In this document: positions 9,386-22,082 of the stretch, piece by piece
How positions within the stretch are numbered: position 1 is the stretch's first letter
How the letters are laid out: every line of letters begins with the position of its first letter
NCBI GenBank assembly: GCA_963575645.1
Contig: OY754471.1
Span: forward strand, 33,922,401 to 33,986,400
Length of the DNA: 64,000 bases
Source: Xanthostigma xanthostigma
Taxonomy: Eukaryota; Arthropoda; Insecta; Raphidioptera; Raphidiidae
Direction: 5' to 3'
Notes under the pieces: model-generated
Seen by the model: the letters and a program-made list of their open reading frames with translations, nothing else
Database searches by the model: none
Told to the model about the DNA's origin: nothing
Program-made: the position numbers and the translations under genes

Positions 9386-11215
9386 GTTTAAGCTCCCATG
9401 ACACAAAAAGTTACCCCAAAGAACACCTCAAAATTATAAAGTGAAAATGGCTGAAAAACATGTCAGAAACATGTTACGCCCGCCAGACAAGTAAAAATTT
9501 GTTAATTGTTATTTTTTATGAATTTTTGAAATTTAAAAAAAAACATGATTTTACTTTCCAAAACACCTGCTTGAAATTTATACAATTTGTAGTAAATAAT
9601 GTACCATTTTTGAAAAAATTGGTCTGGCTGACAATTTTTGTTAATAAGCTAGCCAGACTTCATTTGTTATAAACTATTTTTTTTATGAAAATACATTTCA
9701 TAACACCTCCTTGAATTTTTTTTTAAATAAAGTTTAAGATCTCTTCTATCTAATACAACTGGTCTGGCTGACAATTTTTGTTAATAAATTGGTCAGACTT
9801 CATTTGTTATAAAATTTTTTGTTTATGAAGTCTGTCATAGTAAAAAACATTTTTTCGCTGACAAACCAATTTTTATGCATAAAATAGATGTCAAACCTTC
9901 GTTCAGAAAAAAATTAAGGTGGTGTTTTGACACGGCCCTTGTAAAAGCTAATTTGTTTATAAAAAAACGCTGTCACGGCGCTTAAAAATTGAATCTGGCA
10001 TGGTAAAAAACAATATTTTGATGAAAAATGTATTAAAGTATAAAAAAAGGATCTACCGTATTAATTTAAAATAAAAAAAAATTTTGTTTTCTAGTTAGCA
10101 ACGATTATACCATATTTTTTCATTAAAAAATGTGGTCGCAGCACTCAAAAAATGAAGTCTGTCATAGTAAAAAACATTTTTTCGCTGACAGACCAATTTT
10201 TATGCATAAAATAGATGTCAAACCTTCTCTCAGAAAAAAATTAAGGTGGTGTTTTGACACGGCCCTTGTAAAAGCTTTATTGTTTATAAAAAAAACGCTG
10301 TCACGGCGCTTAAAAATTGAATCTGACATGGTAAAAAACAATATTTTGATGAAAAATGTATTAAAGTATAAAAAAGGAATCTACCGTATTAATTTAGAAT
10401 AAAAAAAAAATTTTTTTTCTAGTTAGCAACGATTATACCATATTTTTTCATTAAATGCGACCACATTTTTTAATGAAAAAATATGGTATAATCGTTGCTA
10501 ACTAAAAAAAAATATTTGTTTTTTTATTCTAAATTAATACGGTAGATCCCTTTTATATACTTCAATACATTTTTCATCAAAATATTGTTTTTTACCATGT
10601 CAGATTCAATTTTTAAGCGCCGTGACAGCGTTTTTTTTATAAACAAATTAGCTTTTACAAGGGCCGTGTCAAAACACCACCTTAATTTTTTTCTGAACGA
10701 AGGTTTGACATCTATTTTATGCATAAAAATTGGTTTGTCAGCGAAAAAATGTTTTTTACTATGACAGACTTCATAAACAAAAAATTTTATAACAAATGAA
10801 GTCTGACCAATTTATTAACAAAAATTGTCAGCCAGACCAGTTTTATTAGATAGAAGAGATCTTAAACTTTATTTAAAAAAAAAATTCAAGGAGGTGTTAT
10901 GAAATGTATTTTCATAAAAAAAATAGTTTATAACAAATGAAGTCTGGCTAGCTTATTAACAAAAATTGTCAGCCAGACCAATTTTTTCAAAAACGGTACA
11001 TTATTTACTACAAATTGTATAAATTTCAAGCAGGTGTTTTGGAAAGTAAAATCATGTTTTTTTTTTAAATTTCAAAAATTCATCAAAAATAACAATTAAC
11101 AAATTTTTACTTGTCTGGCGGGCGTAACATGTTTCTGACATGTTTTTCAGCCATTTTCACTTTATAATTTTGAGGTGTTCTTTGGGGTAACTTTTTGTGT
11201 CATGGGAGCTTAAAC
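9386..11215. mobile_element. 1.83-kb perfect-ended palindrome with TA target duplication
   Basis: Termini GTTTAAGCTCCCATGACAC and its complement are exact, each bordered by TA (9384-9385 and 11216-11217), pointing to the Tc1/mariner superfamily. The right arm (about 10453-11215) is the reverse complement of 9386-10140. The stretch 10141-10452 is an extra direct copy of the inner 310 bp, so the inner module exists three times. Each copy holds a variant of a short Lys-rich frame (MHKIDVKPS...), one of them interrupted; I treat this as incidental. Confidence 0.85.
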
Positions 11216-11982
11216 TATATGATCTTAAAATTAGAATGAACAATTTCGACCTTCACCAAAGACGACGGCCCCGCTATTAACAAAGATTAACAAAGATTGC
11301 AGAATCGGCCAAATTACTTTTCCGCTTTGTGAAAAAAAAGTCATATTTCCAGTTTTACACCAATAAATTGCAATCTTTGACCTGGTATAGCAGTTCGTTT
11401 CTACCAACCAAACAATATGGAAATTTTTGTTTCATTAATGTATAATATTGTTAATTTGGGCTTTGTACAAATGTGTATTTATCTAGACCGGCCATTCCTT
11501 CTTGGAGGAGATTTTAACAAATATATTTGCATATTCCCAGCTGGGTGAAAATGGGTATGTTCTCGACACCTCTGCTTTTTATTTGAACATTATTTTTACC
11601 AGTGATAAAAAAACTGACCTCAAGTACATTTAAATTTCAGGGTCCAGTATGATACCTCGATGTGCCTAAATTTTGACTTTTTTTTAAGTCATAGAAAACA
11701 ATAAATTTTGACTTTCCAAAAAAAAAACTGCGAATAATTTACAAATTTCCTCAAAAATACGTAAAAGCTTTTTGTCTTTCACTGTCATTTTTTTAATATA
11801 ACCAATCAGAAATCACATATACTACACGCCATATAGACGGAGAGCTGGCTACGGAGAAAATGGGTGACTCGGTGCAGAGCTGAAAATTTGCAGAATAATA
11901 GGAGATAGTACAAGTAAGTAGCCAGCTCTTAGACCAATAGCAACTGGAGTAGAATTACTGTATTACTATATCTGACTTTGTA
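11216..11982. other. Unassigned non-coding stretch
   Basis: No coding signal. A short inverted repeat AGAGCTGGCTAC / GTAGCCAGCTCT lies at about 11839-11930. Confidence 0.4.
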
Positions 11983-12140
11983 TACACGACCCAGTAATTG
12001 TTTTTTAAACAGCTCCCCCCCCCCTAACGCCCTCCTCTTTTTACTGCGCAAAAAAATGCCATTCCATCGACACGACCCCGTAATTATTTTTTAAAGAACT
12101 CCCCCCAAACGGCTTCACCTCTTTACTGCGCAAAAAAATA
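11983..12140. repeat. Direct duplication, about 85-bp period, two units
   Basis: ACACGACC.CGTAATT, a C-run, and TTTACTGCGCAAAAAAAT recur in the same order at about 11983-12058 and 12068-12140. Confidence 0.7.
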
Positions 12141-12142
12141 AA

Positions 12143-12633
12143 TCTAATATATAAAATTCTCGTGTCACAGTTTTTGTTGCCATACTCCTCCGAAACGGCT
12201 TGACCGATTTTGATGAAATTTTTTGTGCTTATCCGGTATCTATGAGAATCGGCCAACATCTATTTTTCATCCCCCTAAATGTTAGGGGTAGTCCACCCCT
12301 AAATTTTTTTTTTTATTTTTTAGACAAAATTTTTAATTTCTATTTTTTTATGATACAACATACAAAAATACATACAATCCTCAATTTTCACCCTTCTATG
12401 ATCAACCCTTATTTTTTAATAGCCATTTTAGTAATTTAATCATTTTTCCTCTCCGGTCGAAAACTGATCAATCGTCATTTAATTAGTTATCCCCGCCAGA
12501 TGTCTACAGGTGTCACTTCGCCAACATCTATTTTTCATCCCCCTAAATGTTAGGGGTAGTCCACCCCTAAATTTTTTTTCTTCCTTCCCCATTCGTTCTT
12601 TTGCACCCGGGTGAAACCGGGCGGGACCGCTAG
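12143..12633 (+). mobile_element. Non-autonomous Helitron, about 490 bp
   Basis: Starts TCTAATATATAAAATTCTCG after an A and ends ACCGCTAG before a T, the A|TC...CTAG|T rule of Helitrons. A CCCGGGTGAAACCGGG stem-loop lies about 13 bp before the 3' end. No Rep/helicase. The interior repeats CATCCCCCTAAATGTTAGGGG twice (about 12270 and 12537). Confidence 0.7.
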
Positions 12634-12639
12634 TAATTT

Positions 12640-12981
12640 ATAAAAATTAATTTTCCGCATTTAAATGGTTGTATCTATACCAATATTTAAAGCTGAAGAG
12701 TTTTTTTGGTTGAATGCTCTAATCTCAGGAGCTACTGGTTCGAATTAAAAACTTTTTTATGTCGGATAGCCCATTTATCGAGGAAGCGGAGCATCAATGA
12801 AAAATGTTGCAAAATGTAACTCAAAATTTGTCCATTCGACAAAAACTTTTGATAACTCCGATCATCATGAAATTTGGACACAACATTCATCTCGGTAAAC
12901 TAAGATGAATATGCGTACTCATGTACCTCTCCCCCCCTAATCGTTCTTTTGCACCCGGGTGAAACCGGGAGAGTCCGCTAA
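12640..12981 (+). mobile_element. Second Helitron 3' end fragment
   Basis: TTGCACCCGGGTGAAACCGG followed by GAGAGTCCGCTAA; the preceding 150 bp recur reversed at 33654-33787. Its 5' terminus is not identified; it may be the outer part of a larger element into which 12143-12633 fell. Confidence 0.55.
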
Positions 12982-13680
12982 TGTTATATAAACTAATAAT
13001 TGTGTATTTCCAGTGGATATTTTGCTCATCGAGTTATCGTACTCCAACCTAAATTTCATATTAAACATTAACTATGCAATATAAAGTGAGGACTTGCAAG
13101 ACATGTACGCGTCATTCAACGTATACTTTTGGTGTTAGAGCTTTGATAGTTTCGTTTATGTTTGACAGCAGCCCTGCAGGCTATAATAATATACAGCCGG
13201 GACTTAAACTATGCCAGACTTACAACGCAGTTTCCAGACATCACGCGAATTTATAAGTATTATATACTACACGTACAGGATCCGTCATAAAATACGAACC
13301 AAATCATGGATTTGTTTCATTACGAGTAAGGACCTCCAATATCGAATCATCCTCAATTCCGGGACTTTTTCGATATCTGTTGAAAAGTGCCGGAATTTCG
13401 AAACTAGTTCCGATAGATATCAAGACTCGTCTACAAAAAATATTACGTGAAAAAAACAGATCTTTTTCAAAATCAAAATTTGTTTATTGACATAGAAAAC
13501 GTCAAAATAAACTTGAAGTCAGTTTGAAAAAAAAACAACAAAACAAAATCAATATGTTCGACTAGTAATAATTACAAACAATTAGGAAGTTTCCACTCGG
13601 CGAAAATACAAACAATTATAGTGTCACATCATGATGATAAAGATAACTTTAAAAGGCTAAAATCATTATTTAGATATTTT
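12982..13680. other. Unassigned non-coding stretch
   Basis: No gene, repeat end or RNA recognised. Confidence 0.4.
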
Positions 13681-14200
13681 ATAAGATTTTTAACAAAATA
13701 AAAGTATAAAATACTGCAATTGGCCATGTTGATTGAAACACCGAATGACGTCACGCCTTCTTAAATCAAAGAGAATATAAACACTTGAAGTAAATAATCA
13801 CCGTGTCACTTAAATTTTTGTTGCGATCGTTCACTTTTGCATAATTTAATTAGTTGATTTGTTGTTTATTAGTTTTTTGTGATACTAGATATCAGGCTAG
13901 TTAACTTGAAACTAAAGGAAGGTATACTATTTTTACTACTAAGTACCTACTTTTAAGAAATATAATTCATATCATTAAGTAAATTTACATACTTTTCTGC
14001 GAAATACCTCTGCACGACAGTTCTACACCCGTAAATACATCTAATGTCAGCTGTCACTAAGACGCGACGTCGCAAGCGTTTTCGTGATTACTTCAAAATA
14101 GAAAGATAAAAATGCAATAATTTGCGTTAAAATTTAATTTAATGCTGAAATAATGTTTTTTTTTTCGGAAATAGTAGACGTGTACCTATATTATAGAACT
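13681..14200 (+). repeat. Dispersed repeat family B, copy 1
   Basis: About 520 bp nearly collinear with 39526-40056 in the same orientation, from ATAAGATTTTTAA to GTAGACGTGTACCTA. Contains CGAATGACGTCACGCC and ATGTCAGCTGTCACTAA. No terminal repeats or coding seen; could be an unrecognised retroelement tail or segmental copy. Confidence 0.7.
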
Positions 14201-14479
14201 AAATTTCAAAATCTGTCATCATGCCTATTCTCGCAGAAAACTGTTTTGGACTTTTTCAATATTGCTAATGAGATTACTATTGATATGGATTCCAAACTAT
14301 AGAACCGTCTTGGGTAGAATTAAAATATCATATATAGGTATAAAATCGACGAAATATGTTGAAACTCAAAGAAATTTCTTAAATCCGTCTTGCATCACTC
14401 TTAATTTTTTCTATATGCATTTTAAATGACAGAGTTGTCTCAAGTTATATCCAAATCCTTAATTTTGATTGGTCTAGAT

Positions 14480-15094
14480 CAGTGGTTCCCAAAGTGGTCT
14501 AGGTGGACCCCCAGGGGTCCACGGGAGACTCGACGGGGGTCTACGTTGGCGTGACAAAAAAATGGGGGTTCACAATTTGTAAGCGGGGGTCCACCAAAAT
14601 TTATCTGCTTTCGATAGTGAAGAACTAAAATGTTGGCTTGACTTTACCTATCAATGTAGGCAGATAATATTTTAAGAAGCTCAGCGACTGTTCTTGGAAA
14701 AACTTGCATATTCCATATTCAGTTACCACCCTGAATGGGGAGTTTTCTAAATGAAATAAGTGAGAATTGGTTGGTTCCTTGTGCTGTGAGTAGATGTCAA
14801 AAAAGTAAAGTTGGATGGAATCACTTTTCTGATTGGCCAACTTTACTTTTTTGACATTCACTCACAGCACAATCAATTAATTAATTAACCAATCAATTCT
14901 CACTTATTTTATTTAGAAAACTCCCCAATCGTGGTTGGAACTCAGCCACAACGCAAATTTCCATATAGTTAGATCTAATCATCACATTTTTTGTCGAGTT
15001 TTGGGAATATGGTAGAAATGTAGCTGCAGGGGGTCCCCCGGAACCAGCTAAATTTTGAAAGTGGTCTATGAGAAAAAAAGTTTGGGAACCTCTG
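14480..15094. mobile_element. hAT-type non-autonomous element, 615 bp
   Basis: Left end CAGTGGTTCCCAAAGTGG, right end reverse complement CAGAGGTTCCCAAACTTT, typical hAT ends. The 8-bp flanks (GTCTAGAT / GTAGAGAC) agree in five positions. The middle (about 14735-14925) is a further palindrome with GGAGTTTTCTAAAT / ATTTAGAAAACTCC arms. Confidence 0.7.
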
Positions 15095-15357
15095 GTAGAG
15101 ACTCTAGACAGTATTGATTCATCCATCGTATAATCACGTCATATGTATTAATCATAGCGTGTTCTTTACGCAGTCACAGTTCAGACGCGTTTTTTTTTCA
15201 TCTCAACATTTTTCCCCAAAAAATGTTTTTCAAAGTGAGTTTTTAAAGTGACATTGTTTTTTTTCCACATGGTGTTTTAGTCGAACTCTAAACATCCTAC
15301 AATGTGATTTTGAGAGCAAAACATGAGATATAATTTTGTATGATCGAGCGAGCACGC

Positions 15358-15595
15358 CGATTCTTTCGCTCGAAGAGATCACCCCCAACCCAAGCCTTGT
15401 TCCATTAAATGGTAAAGGGAAGGACAATCAGGATCTCCCACCTGTTATCTCTTCAATTCGTATTCACTTTGAACTTTATGACATAATCTGACGTGAGATG
15501 GCACTGGGCTGTCTCTTTACTTTTTCTGAATTGTGGCTCCATCTCTGTGTACAAAGACATGTACTACAATGTGATCTCTTCGAGCGAAACGATCG
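15358..15595. repeat. Spaced inverted repeat with 24-bp arms
   Basis: CGATTCTTTCGCTCGAAGAG...(15358-15382) and its near-exact complement at 15571-15595, 190 bp apart. Possibly ends of a small unclassified element. Confidence 0.45.
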
Positions 15596-15730
15596 ATATA
15601 ATTACGATCATTCGCGATCATTCAATTTTGTGGTATACCTGAACGTAAATTCCCGATCTTCTAGGTACGATGCAAGAAGTTTAAGCATAGGAGCTAAGCT
15701 ATAGTAACGTAGCTTTTTCAGTAACCATAG

Positions 15731-16939
15731 AAAGGCGGAAATATAGCAAAAGCAATCTTCAGTGCAACAAACGACCTATACAACGCATGGAATAATCATG
15801 AACCAATCACAACTGTACTGCTGGACTTGTCAAAAGCATTTGACACAGTCAATCACAACATATTGATAGAGAAGCTCCACTACTATGGCATTCGGGGTAT
15901 TCCATCAAAACTAATATCATCATATCTTGAAAACAGATCTCAAGCAGTGGAAATAAATGATGACAGTCAAACTAATAATATTCCCTACATTTCAAACTGG
16001 GCAATAGTAAATCGAGGCGTACCTCAGGGCTCTATTTTAGGGCCGGTGCTCTTTATCTTATATACAAATGAATTTCCTAGAGTTGTACCAAATAGTTATC
16101 TCTTTGCCGATGACACCTGTATAATAGTAAAAAGTGACCAATTTTCTCAAATGGAAACGACAATCAAAAATATAATGAATACAGCCGCAAAATGGTTCGA
16201 GGATAATGAACTAGCACTAAATGTCAACAAAACACAGATAATGAGAGTAGGAAATTATGGCCAATTAAATAAAGAAATCTCTATCACTGCTACTAACAGT
16301 ATTAAACTACAAAATACAGTTCAATTCCTTGGGTTGACTATTGACAACAGTATGTCATTTGCTTGTCACATTGATAAGATAGTCAAAAAAATCAGCAAAA
16401 GTTCATATCTACTTCGTTCCTTAACTAGACAGGCTACTCAAGAAATTTTAATTTCCGCATATTATGCACTGATTGAGTCACGAATAAGGTATGCCATAAT
16501 ATTTTGGGGAAAGTCCCCTCACATTTACGATGTCTTCATTGCGCAAAAGAAAATTATTCGAATAATTATGGGCGTTAAGTCAAGGTCGTCCTGCAGAAAT
16601 GGGTTCAAAAACTTACGTCTTTTAACTGTTTATGGTATATTTGTGCTGGAATGTATAATGTTTTGCAAGAGTAATCAAAGTATCTTTAATCAGAGAAATA
16701 CAATACACAAGCATAATACTAGGAATAAAAATAATTTTGTAGGTATTAATTCTAATCTTTCTGTTGTACAAAATGGTACTTACAATATAATCACAAAAAT
16801 CTGCAACAAATTACCATACAAACTATTCAATTTAGATCCACTTAAACTAAAAAAACATGTTAAAAACATTTTAATTGAAGAAACTTTGTACAATTTAAAT
16901 GACTATTTTAAGATAGATTTTTATAAATATCAATTGTAA
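15731..16939 (+). pseudogene. LINE reverse transcriptase, C-terminal two thirds, frame still open
   Basis: The open frame runs through from about 15731. Seen in order: LLDLSKAFDTVNH (RT motif A, catalytic Asp), GVPQGSILGP (motif B, about 16016), FADD (motif C, 16103-16114), ALNVNKTQIM, then FLGLTIDNSMSFACHI and QKKIIRIIMGVKSR...CRNGFKNL, the C-terminal pattern of CR1/jockey-group non-LTR retrotransposons. About 400 residues remain; the endonuclease and ORF1 are missing, so this copy cannot move itself. An intact frame across 1.2 kb says the insertion is fairly recent relative to its neighbours. There is no ATG that fits; the fragment is simply entered in mid-protein. Confidence 0.88.
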
Positions 16940-16992
16940 CTTTAATATGACGCATTCTACACTGTATTTACAGTATTCCAGAATAAAGCTAC

Positions 16993-17020
<28 letters not shown>
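15731..17020 (+). mobile_element. 5'-truncated CR1/jockey-type LINE
   Basis: Contains only the second half of ORF2 from the reverse-transcriptase fingers to its natural stop at 16939, a short 3' UTR with AATAAA (16982) and an (ATT)n tail at about 16993-17020. The 5' truncation is the usual result of incomplete target-primed reverse transcription. Confidence 0.85.
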
Positions 17021-17026
<6 letters not shown>

Positions 17027-17182
17027 ACAAGCCTCATTTTAACGAATTACTTGGTATAACGAATATTTTCTAATCCACTTCAGTTTCATTATATCGAGGT
17101 TACACTGTATATACTTAAAGCTCCACCATACTATCAGTATCTGCTAGTGCTCAACACTACTTGATGAAATTTATATAAATTA

Positions 17183-18063
17183 CTAGCGGCCCGGTACGTG
17201 CTTCGCTACGTATAAAGTGAAATAATAAAAAAATTTAATTGGAACATCAAATTGATTTATTCAAACAAAAAAATATTTTATTAATTGCTAGCTATTTTAA
17301 AAGATACATGTGCGTATATGTGTGTATGGGAATATATATGACTACATATGTCAATATATATAAAAATGTCATTAAATAATTCATTTTTAAATCGACGTGC
17401 TTCCATCTGTTACAAAAGAATAAAACACCCGTATGCACACAATATGTTTTTTCAAATAAAGAAACACACATACATACATGTAATTCACTCCAACAGTTCA
17501 AAACTTACCGTTTGTGTAAATGCGTTTGACAATTTAATTCAAAGAAAGCCTGTAAACAATATGAAACACCGATGGCTCGCTAAAAAACTGAGAAAAGTAC
17601 ACGCACACATATACATAGTACATTTGAACAATTCAAGACTCACCGTTTGTATGAATGCACTCAACAATATGTTTAAAAATATAAACACAAAGCAATAATT
17701 ATCGCTGACAATTTGCTTTAATCGAAGCACGTCCAAAATGAAATAACCGCATGAATGACATAACAACATGCTTGTACTGTCAACACTGAAAAAAGTTTCA
17801 ATTTGACAGCACAGTCCCCACCCGAAAAAAGTTTCAATTTGACTGCAAAATCCCCATTAACAAAATTATCCGCCATTTATTGAATTCATTTGTTACAAAA
17901 AATGTGATAAATGAAGAACCGCTCGACCGATTTTGTGCAAACTTCACATAAACCATCTACTAAATAGTCCGAACTAAGCCTAAACATTTGGTTTGGATAG
18001 GTGAGCCCGTTCTTGAGTTATAAAATTACAACGAAAAGTGGCATTGATTTTTATAGATATAGA
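17183..18063 (-). mobile_element. Helitron-like element candidate
   Basis: Minus strand begins TCTATATCTATAAAAATC (18063) after an A and ends GGGCCGCTAG (17183) before a T, satisfying the A|T insertion rule. Contains an internal direct duplication of about 140 bp (TTACCGTTTGT..AATGCG near 17505 and TCACCGTTTGT..AATGCA near 17640). No Rep/helicase. Confidence 0.45.
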
Positions 18064-18220
18064 TAGAGAAAGATCAATATAATTATTCACATTAATTCTG
18101 CTTTAAACATTTTTTCTTCATACCTGGCAGATTTAATACTAAAAATGTATTTGATTGAAGAGAGATCTGCTAAATATGCAAAAAAAAATGTGAGAGCTTT
18201 TACAAAGTGTTCTAAAGTCG

Positions 18221-18353
18221 TTTTTTTTTTTTTTTTTTAGTAGTAGAAATTTTTATTTACAATTTTATATTTACAATTATTTACATTTGCTCAGTGTATA
18301 TTTACAAAATTTTCCAACTGATTTTGTGTTGTGTTTAATTATTAATTACAAAA
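18221..18353 (-). mobile_element. Short 5'-truncated retroposon with 10-bp target duplication
   Basis: A T18 tract (poly-A on the minus strand) opens a 133-bp insert flanked by TCTAAAGTCG at 18211-18220 and 18354-18363. Signature of LINE-mediated retroposition; source family not identified. Confidence 0.75.
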
Positions 18354-18363
18354 TCTAAAGTCG

Positions 18364-18696
18364 TTAAAATGGGTTGTATAAAAAGTTTAACATTGTCGTG
18401 GAGAGGAGAATGGATGATTCATCTCATTCAGGATGACCGTTCTACCGTGATAATTAAAGTTCAAAATTTATACAACCTGCACGTCGACATAAACGGTCAT
18501 TATTGTTAAAATCTAAATTTATCCGAATACACAATTCGTTCATGCGTTCTGCCGGATTCTGTATAAACATTATAGGTACACATCAACTCAAGTATCCTGT
18601 GTATTTTGTACCTACTCCATATACGTTTCTTGAAAGAACTGGTATTTCAAGTAAAATAAAGTTAGTTTAGTCAATGAGTGCTCATAAGGGGCATCA
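18364..18696. other. Unassigned non-coding stretch
   Basis: Nothing recognised. Confidence 0.4.
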
Positions 18697-19858
18697 AGAT
18701 GGAAAAGTCGAAAGCAGAAGATTTGACTTAGGAACTTTGTTTGGACTAGTTAGGAGATAAACATACTAAAAGTCCTTGCCCCTCTGAGGTACGCCCGAAG
18801 GGGGGGAGCACAAAGAAGGTCCCGTTTTTTGGTTTTTTGCTTTCATCTCGAAAACGGTACGTCGTACGAATTTTTGTTGGAATACATAATGAAAGCTGAT
18901 AAAATTCTCTACAACTTTAGCTTTCACACTTTTTATCTATCTCCAATCTTTGCCTAGCTATGAGCTCCGAAAAATGGTCGATTTTCAAAAATGTGTTAAA
19001 TTCTCTGTAGCACATTGTAACAATACGAATTTGTCAAAATCATTTCGTATCGCTCATCCAAACTATTAAAAACACCCACACACTATTAAAAAATAACATA
19101 AGCTTTAACCTATTGAAGGCCCTGGGCAGATTAGGATTATGGGGCCCCTATGACCTTAACAGAGCACTATTTTGTTAGAATAGACAAAGAAAATAGATAA
19201 ACAAGGTTCTAGATTCTAAGTCGCGGAATGTGATATAAAATGCATATATTTAAAATGATCACGTTCCCAATTTTAACATGAAGGACACAAAAAAAATAGG
19301 TATATGAAAAATAGTTCACTGATGATTTTTGTTTAAAACAGTTTAGGTACTTAGTATACCATTAAACTAGGGGGTCCCTATCGATTGCGAGGCCCTGGGC
19401 ACGTGCCAGAGTGCCCAGTGGGAAAGAGGGCCCTGTGTGGAGATACTCCCAGCTTATGTTATTTTTTAATAGTGTGTGGGTGTTTTTAATAGTGTGGATG
19501 AGCGATACGAAATGATTTTGACAAATTCGTATTGTTACAATGTGCTACAGAGAATTTAACACATTTTTGAAAATCGACCATTTTTCGAAGCTCATAGCTA
19601 GGCAAAGATTGGAGATAGATAAAAAGTGTAAAAACTAAAGTTGTAGAGAATTTTATCAGCTTTCATTATGTATTCCAACAAAATTTCGTACGACGTACCG
19701 TTTTCGAGATGAAAGCAAAATACCAAAAAACGGAACCTTCTTTGTGCTCCCCCCCTTCGGGCGTACCTCGGAGGGGTAAGGACTTTTAGTATGTTTATCT
19801 CCTAACTAGTCCAAATAAAGTTCCTAAGTCAAATGTTCTGCTTTCGACTTTTCCATCT
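18697..19858. mobile_element. Long palindrome, 1.16 kb, arms about 400 bp
   Basis: AGATGGAAAAGTCGAAAGCAG at the left returns complemented at the right end; the match continues through GTACGCCCGAAGGGGGGGAGC and CTGTAGCACATTGTAACAAT to ACACCCACACACTATTA. The 340-bp centre holds GGGGCCC-rich sequence. Non-coding. Confidence 0.85.
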
Positions 19859-19917
19859 AGAATTATTCGTTGCTTAAGCTAAGTGAAATAATGAAGTTTT
19901 ATAAATATTAAATATGT

Positions 19918-21340
19918 AATAATTAATGATGACTTAGAATGAATTAGCATATTTGGAGTACTTATAGGTATATAACAGAAAAAGATCCTTAAGTGAAAAA
20001 TTGAACTAAAGAAGCAAGACATTTTAAAAGGTCAATATTATTCTAAGAAATCTCAAAAGGAGTTGTTAATAATAGATACAAACATACAATTTAACAGTTG
20101 TAATGAATGTTTGAAATGCTTTTTGTATAAATTAGAGCCTTTACAACGGCCTGATTTTCACCACACAGATGTGATGTTGCTGTCGCGAAACTTAAAACAA
20201 AGCCTTTTGAGTTCCTCTGTCCATTGATACAAAATGTATGAAAATTTTATAATAAAATTTTCATACTTTTTGTATCAATGGAAAGAGGAACTCAAAAGGC
20301 TGTGGCGTTTAAAATAAATAATAAAGATAAACGCCCCGTAGATCATAAAAAAACGCAATTTAACAAAATATAAATAATAGTGTATTTGCAAAATAAAAAT
20401 AAATATACTTCCTTGGTAATTAACAAAAAAACAAAAAATAATGTTACAAAGATGAATTAATAATTAACGACAAAAATCAATTAGAAAATAAACCCCTTTG
20501 CACTCCGGGAGTGCCGGCAGAAGTGAAAACTTGAATATTAACGTCTTACAAATTTTCGATCAAAATGGTTTGTATCATAGATTGCATTTTTATGTAGGTA
20601 CGATATTTGAACGCTAGATGTCTAACGTTGTATAAATAAAAGTTTTTGTCTTACGCATTTTCGATCAGGACACGTGACCCTGACGATCTGACGCGAGTTT
20701 AACATTTTTTACCCATTACAAAAAAGTGTACAACGCCGCTAAAGAAGTTTTCACTTCAAAAAAGGAAATTCTAACAGAATTAATGACAGAATATAAATAG
20801 GATCAAATAGGATGCAAGAAACGCTTGTAATCAAAGCTCGCGAACTTCTGCCCGTAAAAATGAAAAAATATCGCTAAGGAATGTCAGGCGACCTTAGCTG
20901 CCCCTTCAATTCGTAAAATTATAGAATTTGAAGGTTTATGTAAGAAATAAAATATGATTTAAAAAAAATAAAATTAGTACTGTAAAGGTAAAGGGATTTG
21001 CCTACATACAGGCGCAAAAACAAAATTAAAAACATTTTTATATTCGCTTCAAGGCTTTGTTTTAAGTTTCGCGACAACAACATCACATCTGTGTGGTGAA
21101 AATTAGGCCGTTATAAAAGCTCTAATTTATACAAAAAGCATTTCAAACATTCATTACTACTGTTAAATTGTATGTTAGTATCTATTATTAAAAACTCCTT
21201 TTGAGATTTTTTAGAATAATATTGACCTTTTAAAATGTCTTGCTTCTTTAGTTCAATTTTTCACTCGAGGATCTTTTTTTGTTATATACCTATAAGTACT
21301 CCAAATATGCTAATTCATTCTAATTCATCATTAATTATTA
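19918..21340. mobile_element. Long TIR/foldback element, 1.42 kb, with a second hairpin
   Basis: Arms of about 290 bp (19918-20204 and 21050-21340) start TAATAATTAATGATGA / TCATCATTAATTATTA and run through CACACAGATGTGATGTTG. A nearly perfect internal hairpin occupies 20202-20300 and reuses GCCTTTTGAGTTCCTCT from the arm end. The element starts only 60 bp after the preceding palindrome. Confidence 0.82.
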
Positions 21341-22082
21341 AGATGTATTCCAAATCAGGAACATCATTTGTGCTAAGCCCGTATTAAAATAGCCTTTTCA
21401 AATATCTTGCAGTTCTTTGTCACGATTTTTTAGTCTTGTGTTTGTAAAGACTCATGGAAGTTTTATTTCTGTAGTGTGTAATGTAAATTATATACACTCA
21501 ATTTTTTTTTCATGCTAGGAACACAAGTTTTGAGACACCTTTACGCAAGCCCCTGTGTGTGTATGCAGCCCTTCGTTAACGTTGCAAGATTTAACTCGTG
21601 TTCCATTCTTGCAAAGTAAATTTATTTTGCTCAAGTGCTTTTGAATATAACAGATACCTTAAATTTCCCATAAAATCAACTGGAATTTAATTATGCATAC
21701 ATTACTCCTGCCTTATTCATGTAGTCGTCCCGTTGAAGTTTACCATTACAATAACACACATTTAGAGTTTAGACAGAACGCAGTTGGTATAGAATTCTGT
21801 TACCAGAACCGTACGCGCTTAGAGGCTAGACTTTGGGGGTCTCAGTTCCTTCAAGAGATGGAAATGGAATCGGATTAAGCTAAAGGTCAACGAAGCCACG
21901 ACCCTACGACCTCCATTAATTAAAAAAAAAACTGTACTCATTATTAATTTACTAGTACAATGGATACGAAAATCGAAATCAAAATTTTTGACTTGTAACG
22001 TCGACACTACACTATTTTTGAAAAGGAGTATGTGTGTGAATGTAGGTACTAACGTACGTGGTCATTTCTAAATAGTAGGTAC
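21341..22082. other. Unassigned non-coding stretch
   Basis: No gene or repeat end recognised. Confidence 0.4.

Noticed and set aside
10130-10724. Lys-rich frames MHKIDVKPS... on both strands as a possible conserved small gene
   Set aside because: Located in the mirrored and duplicated modules of a foldback MITE; a third copy is frame-broken, so similarity reflects DNA duplication.
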